A stretch of DNA of 64,000 bases, taken from assembly GCA_047495785.1 (NCBI GenBank), contig JBLDXI010000009.1, positions 2,976,001 to 3,040,000 of the forward strand. Direction: 5' to 3'. A program made the translations under genes and the position numbers. Below, piece by piece: positions 26,601 through 36,915 of the stretch (its first letter is position 1; each line of letters starts with the position of its first letter). Source of the stretch: Lepidodermella squamata (Eukaryota; Gastrotricha). The notes below the pieces were generated by a model. It ran no database searches. It had not been told where the DNA came from and saw nothing but the letters and a program-made list of their open reading frames with translations.

Positions 26601-28975
26601 GGCCGGAAAGCGAAAGATGCGACAGAATTCGTTTTACTGCTCACGATTTGAACTTCTAGCGATTTCGAGACGGTTACATTGCTCGGTAGGTAATTCGATT
26701 TGATGACTTCAGAACAAGAGGCCTGTTGATTTAGGACTGAAGATCCGGCTTTTTGGTCATTTGGCACGTAGTTGATTTCACTCGGGCTCGCGGCGACTTC
26801 ATCCCCGATGCCCCAACGATTAAGGGCGAACATTTTGGCGAGAGATTGAGCGGCTCCTGACGAGCGGAGGTGATTCTGGGAAACATAGACTCCAAGTCCG
26901 GGCTTGAAAAAAATTTAAAAAAAAATTAATAAGTAGGCTGAGAAAATTCTGCAAAAGTATATCAATAATTTTCGATCATCCATAAAAAATTTAAAAATTC
27001 AAATTCAAATTAAAAAAAATTTAAATTCGATAGCAAATTTATGCAATTTTCAAAATTTAAATAAATAAATATAAGATAATTATAACGTTATTTAAAACTA
27101 TTTTTTTCCATTTTTTCAAAAAAAACCTGTTACCTCTCCACAAGTTCCTAGCTGGACCGCTCTCGGTTGCGAAGTGCTGAAATCTGGCAAAACCTTGATA
27201 TCAGCATTTTTGAATGTCTCATACGTCGCAGTTCCATGCGTATTGTTCCACTGGCTCAAAATTGTCACTGTCCTGAAATAAGCTCGCCCGCCCGTAGCTT
27301 TATAAATAGCCGCCGAAGCGTTGGTCATCGCACTGACAAGATCAGCGACCAGGCTGTTGTCCAAGAAATGAATCTGGTGAATGGCGATCACAATGTCATT
27401 GAATTCATTTTTCACCAAATGAGCGCCGTATTTCAAGGCGGGGTAAGGTTTGGCGCAGCAAACCACGTTAGATGGGTAATTTTCACAATCGCCTGGGTAC
27501 CGCACCAATTCATCAGAGCAGTAACGGGAAAATTCCGAAGCTCCCATGACCTGGGTCGAAGGTTCAACGAAACAGATTCCTTGACCTCGACTGCATTCAG
27601 CGCCATCTAAAACACCCGGAGCGCAGTCGAAGAAACTTGCGAAAAGTTTGTAAGATTCCCAGGTCTTCCTAGTAAAAACCGATTGATAATCCGGAAAAGG
27701 AGCGCCTATTTCAGAATTAAGGCTATGCATAATTCGATAGGCCGATAGAAGCGATCCAACGCCGAATCGTTGCTCCAAATCGTAGTTAGCGAATAAATTT
27801 TGAATGAAGTGCGAAAAAACGTAAGGAGAATAGAACGAGAAGTAGCTATCGGGTAGTAAACCCTTTGGGACACCCTTCCAATCAATTAGATGCTTGTAGA
27901 ACCCTGCCATTCCACTCTGGAACATGAAGTTCTCGCTGAAAACGTTCATCTATCAAATAAATTTCATCATTAGAATGCGAAAATCCAATTAAAAGCTCAC
28001 CATAAATTGCACAAAAGACGAGCGATGGCAGTCGAATATGCAAGTTCCTACAGTTTTATCGAAAGCTGATAACAGGAAAGGCGCCCAGGCCAGAACTCGT
28101 TGAGGTGAGGCGACTTCGGTCGAATTCATCAAAGCGAACGTTTTTACAAGAGCTGTTGCATAACGGTCGTAATTGATAGGACAAGTAATATTAACGTCTT
28201 CCGCGACGCAACAAGGCTGTTAAGAAAAATCATTAAAAGTTATTTAAAAATTAAAAAAATTCATGTACTGAATTTATTGGATCAGAGCATCCGTATGAAA
28301 CGCCAGCGACAACGTCGAAGATACCAGGGCATGACCTCTTCGGGCGGCAATGGCCTGAGCGACTCTTTGATCCAATAATTAAGGCGCATTTCGGTAGCAT
28401 GCAGCAATAAAGCGACGAAGGACAATCAGGTGACACATTAATTGACCCGCCCAATACATTAACACAGGAATAGCTATAAAAAAAATGTCAAAAATTACGC
28501 GTCAAGTCTTGGAAATATTTGACTCACTAAGACGTACAGCTGCCATTTCTCAGCTGACTTTGGCTGAAGCACTGAAAAATAAACAAATTCATTTTAATTT
28601 TTTGTGAATTAATATTTTTACCTCGATCGGTGGAGCAGGTAAAAAGTGGCTAGCCGGGCTTCCGAAATTCAGACTTTTATTTATATTTTCAGTCGGGTAA
28701 AGAGTTAGCGGCTCAGGTGTGGGTGTAATAAAATGACTTTTCCACGGCTGATACGTCACGCCTTCGTTAGTCCCAGTGCAATCGAAAACATTACTGGGCG
28801 GCGGGTAATAAAACGGAATCTCTCGCACAGGAGTTCTTTGGAGCACTATAATTTCGAAAAATTAATTTAAAAATTCAAAATTGTGAAATAACTTACGGAA
28901 AGGAGGTGGTTGGCACGTTGCAAAATTTGAAAGACAATGGAGAAAATAAAGAAATATAAAGCGTGCTCCACGCAT
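20615..28975 (-). CDS. CLCA-like membrane protein, copy 2
   Basis: Nine exons (28897-28975, 28622-28845, 28528-28571, 28269-28473, 28001-28216, 27134-27949, 26062-26902, 21221-22853, 20615-21167) give 1536 aa. Architecture matches copy 1: signal peptide, cysteine-rich extension (YCCMLPKCALIIG, HCRPKRSCPGIFD), CLCA N-terminal region, VWA domain with intact MIDAS DFSGS (716-720), the GLGEDGFANDGVYTA module, one membrane helix (about 1375-1397) and a basic tail. The HEWAH position reads KMFALNRWG, so the metalloprotease site is lost here too. The first five exons share phases with copy 1 and exon 3 is 44 nt in both. Downstream, copy 2 has one giant exon where copy 1 has two extra introns, and a 3.2-kb intron (22854-26061) that copy 1 lacks. 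The copies are old tandem duplicates. The ion-channel-regulator function is a family name only. Confidence 0.88.
23000..23567. mobile_element. Non-autonomous Tc1/mariner-type element (MITE) with TA target duplication
   Basis: Ends are CAGCGTGTCCCATA and its complement with one mismatch (TATGGAACACGCTG), each flanked by TA (22998-22999 and 23568-23569). The sequence near the ends resembles the CAGGGTGTCCCA-type termini common in mariner-like families. No transposase is encoded. It lies in the large intron of CLCA-2. Confidence 0.75.
23202..23386. repeat. Long hairpin: 70-nt inverted repeat with 45-nt loop
   Basis: Arms 23202-23271 and 23317-23386 are reverse complements with two adjacent mismatches out of 70. 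The hairpin sits in the middle of the mariner-type MITE. In RNA it would give a miRNA-precursor-sized or double-stranded structure within the CLCA-2 intron. Confidence 0.9.
23644..25964. mobile_element. Degenerate terminal-inverted-repeat element in CLCA-2 intron
   Basis: Two nested inverted-repeat pairs are visible: 23746-23773 with 25745-25772 (28 bp, one mismatch, containing GACGCCGCAGCT), and an outer imperfect pair around 23644-23679 and 25930-25964 (core TTTAGCGGAAC). Between them are decayed open frames (for example 24713-25066 and 25185-25418 on plus), which I cannot assign to a transposase family. No target duplication was identified, so the ends are approximate. Confidence 0.55.
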
Positions 28976-29801
28976 CTTTTTCGCCCTTTTACGGTATCAT
29001 TTTCGCGCCCTAAAAAGTTGTCAAACGTTTTCTTACAATAGGAAAGTGACGAACATTCAAGGATATATACTTGTTAATAGTGTCGCCTTGTTAAGAGGCC
29101 TGAGTAATCATCATTACTGCGACCATAATATCATATCAACGCATTATTGTTATTAAAACGGCGTCGAAATATAAGGCGGTAATAGACGTGGTGTAGAAAC
29201 AAATATATATTGTAGCGTTATCGCTTTGTTAGGAGTGCGCGCATCACGCATTTCATGGCGCATGTTTGTTTTCGGGTTCGTGCTGTGCGACGCCTTTTGC
29301 GTGTGTCTCGTTTCGCGAAATATACCGCGCCGTTTAGGTAGGTAATAATAACTTTGGCCTCAATTGTTGCGCACCGCAAATCTTCTTCACGTGAATGTGT
29401 GTGTGTGTGTGTGCGCGCTTCAAAATTGGCCCTATGATGTGCTCTCTATAATTACAAGGCTTGGTCGAGACATTGTCATCATATTAAAGCGCATGTTGAA
29501 ATTTACACGCGAACAATTGCTGTGCAAATAACACGAATAAAAGATTCTTTTATTATTTCTTGAACATTTTTCTCACCCAGTTTTTACTTCACACGGTTTG
29601 GTTTTATTGAAAGATGCGAATAATAATCTGTCGAGTGGAACAAAAAATATTTACATCAGCGGTGTTGCATTGAAGTTTCCTGAGATAATTAAGTAATTAG
29701 CGGCTATTATACACCTATCAGAGAAAATAAAGCCTAATTTAAGGTGGATACAAAATTTTTCGCACTTTTCAAGTGATAATCAGAGTTTTTGGGGTTACAT
29801 C
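28976..29801. other. Intergenic stretch with a (GT)n microsatellite
   Basis: The region separates the CLCA-2 signal-peptide exon from the tetraspanin stop codon. It holds a GT-repeat run at about 29397-29418 and no coding sequence that I can support. The CLCA-2 promoter is expected here. Confidence 0.6.
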
Positions 29802-30993
29802 TTATTCTGCGGCTTCAGCCTCCGCGGCCTCGACAGCAAAGCAACCGGTAAATCGGGACAATTGATTAGCCATGCTCAGAGACGATAAGAAAAGGAAAAA
29901 CTAAAAATTGAAAAAATTAAAAAAAAATATTTCACGGATTCGGAAAATTACAGTTAGGATCAGGGCGATAAGGGTGTGAATAAACGGGATCATCAAGGTT
30001 GTTTTAACACGCTTAATCATGCTGGTGCAATTCTGAAAAAGCATAAATATTTAATAAAATAAGGGAAAAATTCAACTCGTCAAACCGTATTGCAATTAGC
30101 TGAGACACAGCCGCTACCGTATGATGCGTTCAACCAGGTGGCCTGGGCGGTTCCGAAGTCGGAACATCCATTGTCAACACCACAGCATTGGTACTCGTAC
30201 ATGACACGGCTGAGTCCGGTGGCACGGAAGTTGAACTTGGATGCTGTAATTTCATCTTTCCACTGGGATTTCAATGAAGTGTCAGCCTAAGGGAAAAAAA
30301 TGTATTCGACTCAACCCTTATTTTTCAACTTACCCCATTCCAAACTTGACCCTCATCAGCGGTCAAAATGACGAAGAAAACGAGGTTCATCAGCATGAGA
30401 AGGCACGTCAGCAAAATGGCGGCGCGATGTTGGCAAACAACGGCTAAAAGCCCGATGACAGCCGAGGCTCCGAGGCTGATCCACCAGCACAGCCTAACGC
30501 CAATAGGGACAAACTGGGCGGGGATCAACTTGGTCTGAAAATTTGCTAAAATTATATCAAAAAACTATAATTTTAGGATATCCGTACCGAAAAGTTGGTG
30601 AATCCCCAGCTGACACTTGAACTTTTGTAGCCTTCCATCGAGAAAACAAAGTCCGAAGACATCAAAAAGCAAGCTGTCCAGTACCCAGATACAATCATCT
30701 ATTTCATAGAAATGAATGGAATACGAGGGATTCAATATGAGACTTTTTACCAGAAGTAGTGCTGACATGAATGCAAAGAAGCATAGGCAATGTGGGTCTA
30801 CGCCTGGTGGAGGAGCTGGCGGCTCCTCAGCCGGTGGGGGAGCTTCTTCTTTAGCCGCTGGAATTGGAACAGGCTGGGCGGCCATGACCGGGATGTACTG
30901 AGTAGTAGGAGCTTGTTGCGCTAGTAGCACTGTACTCGGTTGGCCTACAACCCAAGGACCGCCAGACGTAGCCGTGGAAGCCACTTGGAACAT
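29802..30993 (-). CDS. Tetraspanin-like four-helix membrane protein
   Basis: Six exons (30751-30993, 30588-30698, 30334-30534, 30086-30286, 29952-30032, 29802-29900), all joined in phase 0, give 311 aa. A proline-rich cytoplasmic N-terminus (about 1-68) precedes helix 1, followed by a short loop, helices 2 and 3, a large extracellular loop and helix 4. The loop carries the tetraspanin CCG motif (YQCCGVDNGC, CCG at 219-221) plus further cysteines (GCVSANC) that could form the usual disulfides. Tetraspanins organise membrane microdomains by binding other surface proteins. The proline-rich N-terminus is unusually long for the family, and the loop is compact. The C-terminal tail is rich in Ala and Glu. 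Family assignment rests on topology and the CCG motif, so a divergent four-helix relative is the alternative. Confidence 0.82.
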
Positions 30994-31315
30994 GTCCGTT
31001 AACAGGTTTTAAATCGCGAATATTCGCGAGGTGGATATGAAGTAGGTTTTAATTACTCAAAACTTGATGAAGATTATGATGATAAGAAGTGTTTTACATT
31101 CAATCTCTGGCGTGATTTAGTTGCGATCCCAAGTTTGACCAGCTGCCGAGTGTTCGAGTTCACGCACATTTTGCGCTAGCTACCCAAAGTTGGCAAACAC
31201 ATTTACGGGAATAAGCGTCAGAAGATGCTGCATGACATCAATTTTATTACCATATAATAAATGTACAAGGTTAGAAACTATGATAGTTTTTGATTGATAT
31301 AAGCCAACTAAATAC
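30994..31315. other. Short intergenic stretch
   Basis: Between the tetraspanin start and the stop codon of GABA-B-like receptor 1. No coding or repeat feature is seen; tetraspanin promoter and receptor 3' untranslated region are expected. Confidence 0.6.
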
Positions 31316-33784
31316 TCATTGAGTACTTGAGCTAGCTGACGTTGATTGATCGAATTTCGGGGTAGCTCTGTTGGACCTGCTGAAAATCGACGACGCCAAA
31401 CTTCGCTGCTTTAATCCCCTCTTCAAGACATCAATATTTTGAGTCGAGCTGAACAAGCCAGAAATTAGTATGCCCAACACTGCCACAGCGGTCTGCTGTT
31501 GAGCAACGTCTTGCAATAGCAGAAGAATCAAAATGGCAGCCATAAGTATGGTGGTCACTAGAATCAAACCAATGGTATGGGATGAGAAATTGACGAAGCC
31601 CTTGTGCCATTTTGTTTGGCGAAGCTTGAAAGCAATCAAGCACGCGAGGAGAAGGGCAGTGATGTTGAAACAAGTCAGTCCTAACAGCCAGCCGATATTT
31701 GATGAGCAATGATGCTCAAGGTAAATCAGCATAGTGTCAGAGGCTTCATCAAGTTCTGCCGGAAATGGTCGGACTAGTGAACATTGCAGAGGATCTACCG
31801 AAAGCCAAATGGTTAAGATGACGAAATTGACGAAAGCGAAAGCTACTACAAATTTCAGAGCTTGCCTCTCAAAATAGGCATAGGTATAAGATGAAACAGT
31901 TATTTGAGGTAGTCTTCTCTCAGTTATGACAGATATTTGCTCTGAGTTTGTTAGAGACAAGGTAAAATCCCTCAATGTCTCTTTTATGGCATTATAATTC
32001 GCTAGCATTCTAAAAACAATGCTACCAACGATTAAACCTAAGGAGCTAACCAACAGCACGATTCTTACAATCCATACGGGGTAAGGACCTGATGAGCCAT
32101 TTGGAAGGGCGAATGTCACGCTGCATCCATTAAGTAGGACACACCCAAAATCGCTGATGAATTTCAGCTTCGGCATGCGTGTGAACGAATAACGTTTCAC
32201 CTGTTTCAGATCATCAATCAGGTACCAGATTTGAGCCGATGTCAGCAGAGCTGCGAACAATGAGACAAGGACCAAGGCTTCGTAACTTGGCTCAAGGATG
32301 ATGCTTGATATTCGTTGAGAATCTCGAGGAGGAGTACCTTCTGGTGTTACCCAGGGAATCCTTTCCATCAGATTCAACCTGTAGCTGTCATAGTCGTACT
32401 TGGGTGCTCCGTCTAATTGAATGATTTCAATGACCTTAGTGAAACCTCTATCAGGAGTCCAATGTACCATAAAACTAGGAACACCGGCCAATTCGCCGCG
32501 ATAGTCGTAGTAGGCTTGCGGCGTGCGAAGTCCGCTGTAGCTTGACGTAAGAGCTGCTTTTGCAACTTCAGAGCCGACCTCTTCCGGGAACTGGCCGTAA
32601 TGGCGCAGAGTTAAGTTTTGGCGTTTCAAAGCTTTCTCAGCTCTATCCAACGTCAGAATTGCATTCATTGCTGCATCATGACATACCTGTAAGTGAGATG
32701 ACGTTTGAGATAGAAGTAAAATCCTTAAAAGACTTACCAAACGGTACTGGTAGTCGAAATCGCGGGATTTATTGGTGAAATAGTCGAAGATTTCATCGAA
32801 CTCTGGTCGGTTGTAGCCAAACGATGTTTTCATGGTCGGTCGAGAGTGGCAATCGTAATTTGCGAACCAAAGCGTTCGCGACATTTGAGACGCAAGAACC
32901 TCCCTAGTGCAGCCCTTCAAAAATGCTTCTGGCGCAGTTCTATAGTCGATGAAGCTTGAGTCGTATGTCATAAACATGAACCTGGGCCCATACATGCCAA
33001 CCTGATATGCGAGGCAGAAAAACGCTGCTACGTCTTCGATTGATGAGACGATCAAAACTACGACTCTAGCGCCACTTGATTTCAGAGAAATAGCCGTCTC
33101 GTGGTCAAATTCGATTATAGAGTTGAACCAAGCCACGTCGATTTTCTGACTCTCGGCAACGCCTTGTAAATGCAGAGCCGCGTTGTAGCTCAAAACACTC
33201 TTGGCAGATGTGAGAATGGCAATCTTATTCCATTTACCGACCTCCTTAATGAACCTTACGTAGCCATAGTTGAGCGGGTGAGCTGTTACCAAGGTAAGGA
33301 GCAGATTAGGAAATCTTTCCCGTTTTTGAGACAAAACAGTGGCAGAGCAAGTTGTTGCCATGGCGAAAAAGTTGACGTGATGCATGAAGTAACCCAAGCC
33401 TTGGCATGCATTTGATGACGTCGGGCCAATCGCAAGAGGGGACATGAACAAGTTAGGGTCATTAGGATCACTCCCATTCTCGTATTTGCGGTAGAATTGC
33501 CAAAAATTAGTCGGCGCCCGACGTCCGCCAGCTCCCTCGTCGTAGATTGAATAGTCTAGGTTGTAGTCGGGAAGAATGTCCGTTCGATTGTTGGCGTGAG
33601 CGGCGGCGACGAGAGCGCCGTTTCTGCAATCGACAGCTGTGTTGGGCTCAGATCCAGTCACGATAGTGTTGAATAGGATTGAAAGTTTGTATGGCTTTTT
33701 GACACTTGTTGGCCATCTCGACGTGGACTGCGCTTCGTATTGGCCAGTCAGAAAAATAAACAAGAAAATTAACTTGACAAACAT
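31316..33784 (-). CDS. Class C GPCR, GABA-B-receptor-like, copy 1
   Basis: Two exons (32738-33784 and 31316-32686) give 805 aa. The frame is open upstream to 33892, but the internal ATG at 33784 starts a clear signal peptide (MFVKLIFLFIFLTG), so I choose it. Residues about 25-490 form a periplasmic-binding-protein-like (Venus flytrap) ligand domain; the segment WVTPEGTPPRD just before the first helix matches the W-G-x-P-P linker of GABA-B receptors. Seven membrane helices follow (about 500-755) and then a Ser-rich tail. There is no cysteine-rich domain, which separates GABA-B-like from glutamate-type class C receptors. The single intron (32687-32737) is 51 nt and without an in-frame stop, so retention would add 17 residues. 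Ligand is unknown. It lies in tandem with copy 2. Confidence 0.85.
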   Translation of the reverse strand: MFVKLIFLFIFLTGQYEAQSTSRWPTSVKKPYKLSILFNTIVTGSEPNTAVDCRNGALVAAAHANNRTDILPDYNLDYSIYDEGAGGRRAPTNFWQFYRKYENGSDPNDPNLFMSPLAIGPTSSNACQGLGYFMHHVNFFAMATTCSATVLSQKRERFPNLLLTLVTAHPLNYGYVRFIKEVGKWNKIAILTSAKSVLSYNAALHLQGVAESQKIDVAWFNSIIEFDHETAISLKSSGARVVVLIVSSIEDVAAFFCLAYQVGMYGPRFMFMTYDSSFIDYRTAPEAFLKGCTREVLASQMSRTLWFANYDCHSRPTMKTSFGYNRPEFDEIFDYFTNKSRDFDYQYRLVSLLRILLLSQTSSHLQVCHDAAMNAILTLDRAEKALKRQNLTLRHYGQFPEEVGSEVAKAALTSSYSGLRTPQAYYDYRGELAGVPSFMVHWTPDRGFTKVIEIIQLDGAPKYDYDSYRLNLMERIPWVTPEGTPPRDSQRISSIILEPSYEALVLVSLFAALLTSAQIWYLIDDLKQVKRYSFTRMPKLKFISDFGCVLLNGCSVTFALPNGSSGPYPVWIVRIVLLVSSLGLIVGSIVFRMLANYNAIKETLRDFTLSLTNSEQISVITERRLPQITVSSYTYAYFERQALKFVVAFAFVNFVILTIWLSVDPLQCSLVRPFPAELDEASDTMLIYLEHHCSSNIGWLLGLTCFNITALLLACLIAFKLRQTKWHKGFVNFSSHTIGLILVTTILMAAILILLLLQDVAQQQTAVAVLGILISGLFSSTQNIDVLKRGLKQRSLASSIFSRSNRATPKFDQSTSASSSTQ

Positions 33785-33952
33785 TTCACGAAATCTGTCT
33801 TTGATAGCTAATAGGAAATCTTCTAAGTATAGGATAACGCAATACGTACGCCGCCTGCTTCGAATTCCGACAGCATTGTCACTAGCGTCCATATAATTTA
33901 GGCTAATGGACTTAGAAATTCATTCAATTTAATTAATTTTAGCCCTTTTAGG

Positions 33953-34139
33953 ATATCGTTAGCGGCGCGCCAAAACAACCACTTTACTATTATTTATAGA
34001 TTTTATATGGATAGTACGATCGAGAGTAGAAAAAATCAGTGCTCAAATGGCCTATCGTACTTTATCATTACGTTCGGCGACTTCAAGTACGATCGAATGA
34101 ATCATCTAAGTGGTTGTTTTGGCGCGCCGCTAACGATAT
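33953..34139. mobile_element. 187-bp MITE with perfect 32-bp terminal inverted repeats
   Basis: Arms 33953-33984 and 34108-34139 are exact reverse complements and include GGCGCGCC. The interior has two copies of AGTACGATCGA-like sequence. Candidate TA duplications sit at the ends, but the arm sequence itself begins ATAT, so the boundary is ambiguous by 2 bp. It lies about 170 bp upstream of the receptor-1 start codon. Confidence 0.8.
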
Positions 34140-34611
34140 ACGCTTACGCATTATCGGTAGCACGTCATATTCTAGTTTCTAGTACAAGTGCTTATACATG
34201 CGGCGACTCCTGAAAACTTTTCACTTAGATTCTTCAGAAGCGGCGGCTGACGTCATCAGTTGGCATCAGCTCTGCGATAAAGTACACCTTTACAATGATA
34301 CGAGATCTCTCTTCGAAGAACATGAAGAAGGTGGTCAGAAATTTCCCCAGAACGATATTCAAGAAAAAACTAAATGGAGTAAATCTGAATTGCCAGCGAA
34401 AACGCAAGAAGAAAAAAGTGCGTGTAGTTTGGCCATTCCCCGGAGTAGCTCAAGTTCAACCCACGAGGTTTTAATTAATTTCACTCAAATTGATGACTAA
34501 TGAAAGCATCCGTTTATTATTCGCAACACTCTTAATTCTTGGTGCAATCATCTGAGCATCGAACATTAAGTATTTTCTGCCTTACTTTATTGTATCACCA
34601 AAAATACATGG
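34140..34611. other. Stretch between the MITE and receptor 2 stop codon
   Basis: A plus-strand open frame at 34198-34500 (100 codons) is present but has no domain, no signal peptide and no splice context; I do not call it a gene. The region may serve as 3' untranslated sequence of receptor 2 and distal promoter of receptor 1. Confidence 0.5.
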
Positions 34612-36915
34612 CTATGGACTTGTTTGGTATCGTTTCTTGTATCCAACGACGAAAATTATACTGGTGGTTGTCACAGCGTACAACTGTCCCCCGAAAATTA
34701 ACACGATCAGGTTGCTCAAACCTCCAGGTGGTACCATGAAAAATACTGCAGCTAGACATGGTAATAACGTCGCCGTGTTAATTGCATTCAAGCGCGTGCT
34801 TAAGAACTCGTTACATATCGCTGTCTGATGACGCAACTCGTAGGCGAGAAACCCGGATGTGGCGAGAAGAATCACGTGGCATGCGAGTAGGCCGATCCAA
34901 ACTTGATAGTAATCGCTAGCACACGAAGAGGTTCGAACAACATAATACTGTTCTTTTTCCAGATCAAATGCGATGGGTGATACATCTGTTAATAAGCGCA
35001 CATTTCCCGCACCGAAAAGTGTAACGGCGCTAATGATCAGGTTTACGACAGTGAAAATCACTGCAAATAATGTTGATAGCTTCGAAGTTCGTTTCAAGTC
35101 ATGCGCCGTTACGATCCGGGTTGTAGATGTGTGACGAATAGAAGATAAAAATTGCTGCGAGCGGCTGTGATTGATCGTCACGTTTTGAGTTCGAGAGGTC
35201 CTCAAATAGCGCACAATTAGGACCATTCGTGATGATACAGCTCCATTAATTAAACTCAAACCCAAGGCGGAGATGAGAATTCTTGAGCTGCAGACAGCCA
35301 TTGGGAATGTCTCTGCGTCTACTGCGAATAGGAACGAACCTACGAGTAGGCAACCACTGCCAAGGATCGAAAGTTGGTTTGACAGAAAAATTGAGACTTG
35401 ATGAGAACGGTAGTAAACTTCAAGAAAAATAATGATAACGAAAGAGGCGACAAAGGTTGATAACGCCAGCCAGAAAACTACGTCAGATAAACCACCTTTC
35501 CTTTTGCTGACGTTAGAGAGATCGGCAGGCGGTTTGCCGTCGTTTGTGGTCCAAACAGGATCTGCTAACTTTTCGAATCTGTATGAAGACGGGTCGAAAG
35601 TTGTGCTGCCATCATTCCCAACATGCCAGACTTTGTAGATATAGCGCCAAGTTCCGTTGATCCATTGCGCAATCCATTGATTTTCATTGTCGACCTCGAG
35701 CCGATCAGTATACTGAATTCGCCCGATTCTTAGGCCAGAAACGTTCAACGAGGCCGCACTTGCGTTTACAATTTGCAACACCAACTCAGGATTGTTAAGG
35801 TGGTCTTTCAGAGTCATGTTATAACTCGTTTTTAGGGTTCTCTCGGCCGAATCTAGTGTTACAAGGGCTTGAGTCATCGAATCGTGGCATCGGTGCCGCC
35901 GGTCATAATCAGCACTATGAGATCTATTGGTCAGGCCATCGAGAAGTTTCTCAAATTCTTGCAGACCATAGCCAAGGCTAGTTAGCCCGTTGTCAGTGAC
36001 AGCAAAATCAAAGACTCCGATCCAGAAAGTTATGCTCATTTGCTCGAGGATCATAGCTCGGGTGCAAAATGCTGGCAAAGTGTAGTCGCTACTGTACGGA
36101 TCAACAAAGACTACTGTTTGCATGACGAAAGCGTGATGGGGCCCGCGAATTCCGCCTTGATGGCTGAGACACATGAAAAGGACAAAGCGGCTAACGTCGC
36201 TGAACTGGACGAACAAAACTCGAGTATCGCTGGCTTTCAAAGAATCTATCACATCGCTGTCCATATCCATGATACTTCCGAACCAAACCACTTCGACACC
36301 AGCTTGACTAATCGATGTGTGTAGGTTTCTGGCGACTGTAAATTCGTTCTGGTTGCCGGCAAATGTTAGGATTGCAACCTGCTTCCAGAAGCCAATTTTT
36401 TGTATGAAAAGTAAGATAGGGATAACACGAGGCTCGTTGGGTATTCGACTCCGGTATAAATTTGGGTATTTCCCTCTATTCGCCGTGAACTGCGGACCCC
36501 CACATCCTGTTGCGAACTGAATCATGTTGTGACGTTGTACGATTCTTGCGATATTTTGACAGTTCACGTAAGGACCGACTACAACAGGAGATGGGGACCC
36601 AGGCCTAGATTGTCGATTGACAAACTCCATGAATCGGCGTGGGGTCATTCTTGAATTCGGCTCCTCGTTTTGGTAGTCGACTTCGATGTGATAATCACGC
36701 AAGAAATTCGGATTTGCGTTAGCACTGTTAACAGCAACTTGCATTGCTGCTTGACAAATACGGCCATCTCTAGGCTCGGCGCCTGTAAACTGGATCAGGG
36801 CGAGTTGGCGTAGAATGAATGGCTTCATATTCTGCGTAACAGCTGAGTCAATAACCATCACCGTAAAAACAGCGAAGACGGGCAAAGCAATGCAGAACTT
36901 CATTTCGGAAAACAC
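34612..36915 (-). CDS. Class C GPCR, GABA-B-receptor-like, copy 2 (intronless)
   Basis: A single open frame of 767 aa. The N-terminus holds a signal peptide (ALPVFAVFTVMVIDSAVT), then a Venus-flytrap ligand domain (about 32-465) with a conserved pair of cysteine-containing loops, the GABA-B-type linker WTTNDGKPPADL (about 475), and seven membrane helices (about 493-755). The short tail ends YKKRYQTSP. Two in-frame ATGs lie near the start (residues 1 and 5). It aligns along its whole length with copy 1 (for example YxxRxxRCHDSM against YRLVCHDAAM at the site of copy 1's intron), but identity is low, so the duplication is old. Copy 2 lacks the intron of copy 1. G-protein coupling through Gi/o is the family norm; ligand and partner are unknown. 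Confidence 0.85.
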   Translation of the reverse strand: MFSEMKFCIALPVFAVFTVMVIDSAVTQNMKPFILRQLALIQFTGAEPRDGRICQAAMQVAVNSANANPNFLRDYHIEVDYQNEEPNSRMTPRRFMEFVNRQSRPGSPSPVVVGPYVNCQNIARIVQRHNMIQFATGCGGPQFTANRGKYPNLYRSRIPNEPRVIPILLFIQKIGFWKQVAILTFAGNQNEFTVARNLHTSISQAGVEVVWFGSIMDMDSDVIDSLKASDTRVLFVQFSDVSRFVLFMCLSHQGGIRGPHHAFVMQTVVFVDPYSSDYTLPAFCTRAMILEQMSITFWIGVFDFAVTDNGLTSLGYGLQEFEKLLDGLTNRSHSADYDRRHRCHDSMTQALVTLDSAERTLKTSYNMTLKDHLNNPELVLQIVNASAASLNVSGLRIGRIQYTDRLEVDNENQWIAQWINGTWRYIYKVWHVGNDGSTTFDPSSYRFEKLADPVWTTNDGKPPADLSNVSKRKGGLSDVVFWLALSTFVASFVIIIFLEVYYRSHQVSIFLSNQLSILGSGCLLVGSFLFAVDAETFPMAVCSSRILISALGLSLINGAVSSRMVLIVRYLRTSRTQNVTINHSRSQQFLSSIRHTSTTRIVTAHDLKRTSKLSTLFAVIFTVVNLIISAVTLFGAGNVRLLTDVSPIAFDLEKEQYYVVRTSSCASDYYQVWIGLLACHVILLATSGFLAYELRHQTAICNEFLSTRLNAINTATLLPCLAAVFFMVPPGGLSNLIVLIFGGQLYAVTTTSIIFVVGYKKRYQTSP

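Noticed and set aside
34198-34500. Plus-strand 100-codon open frame between the two receptors
   Set aside because: No domain, signal peptide, splice context or paralogue; lies in the expected untranslated flank of receptor 2.
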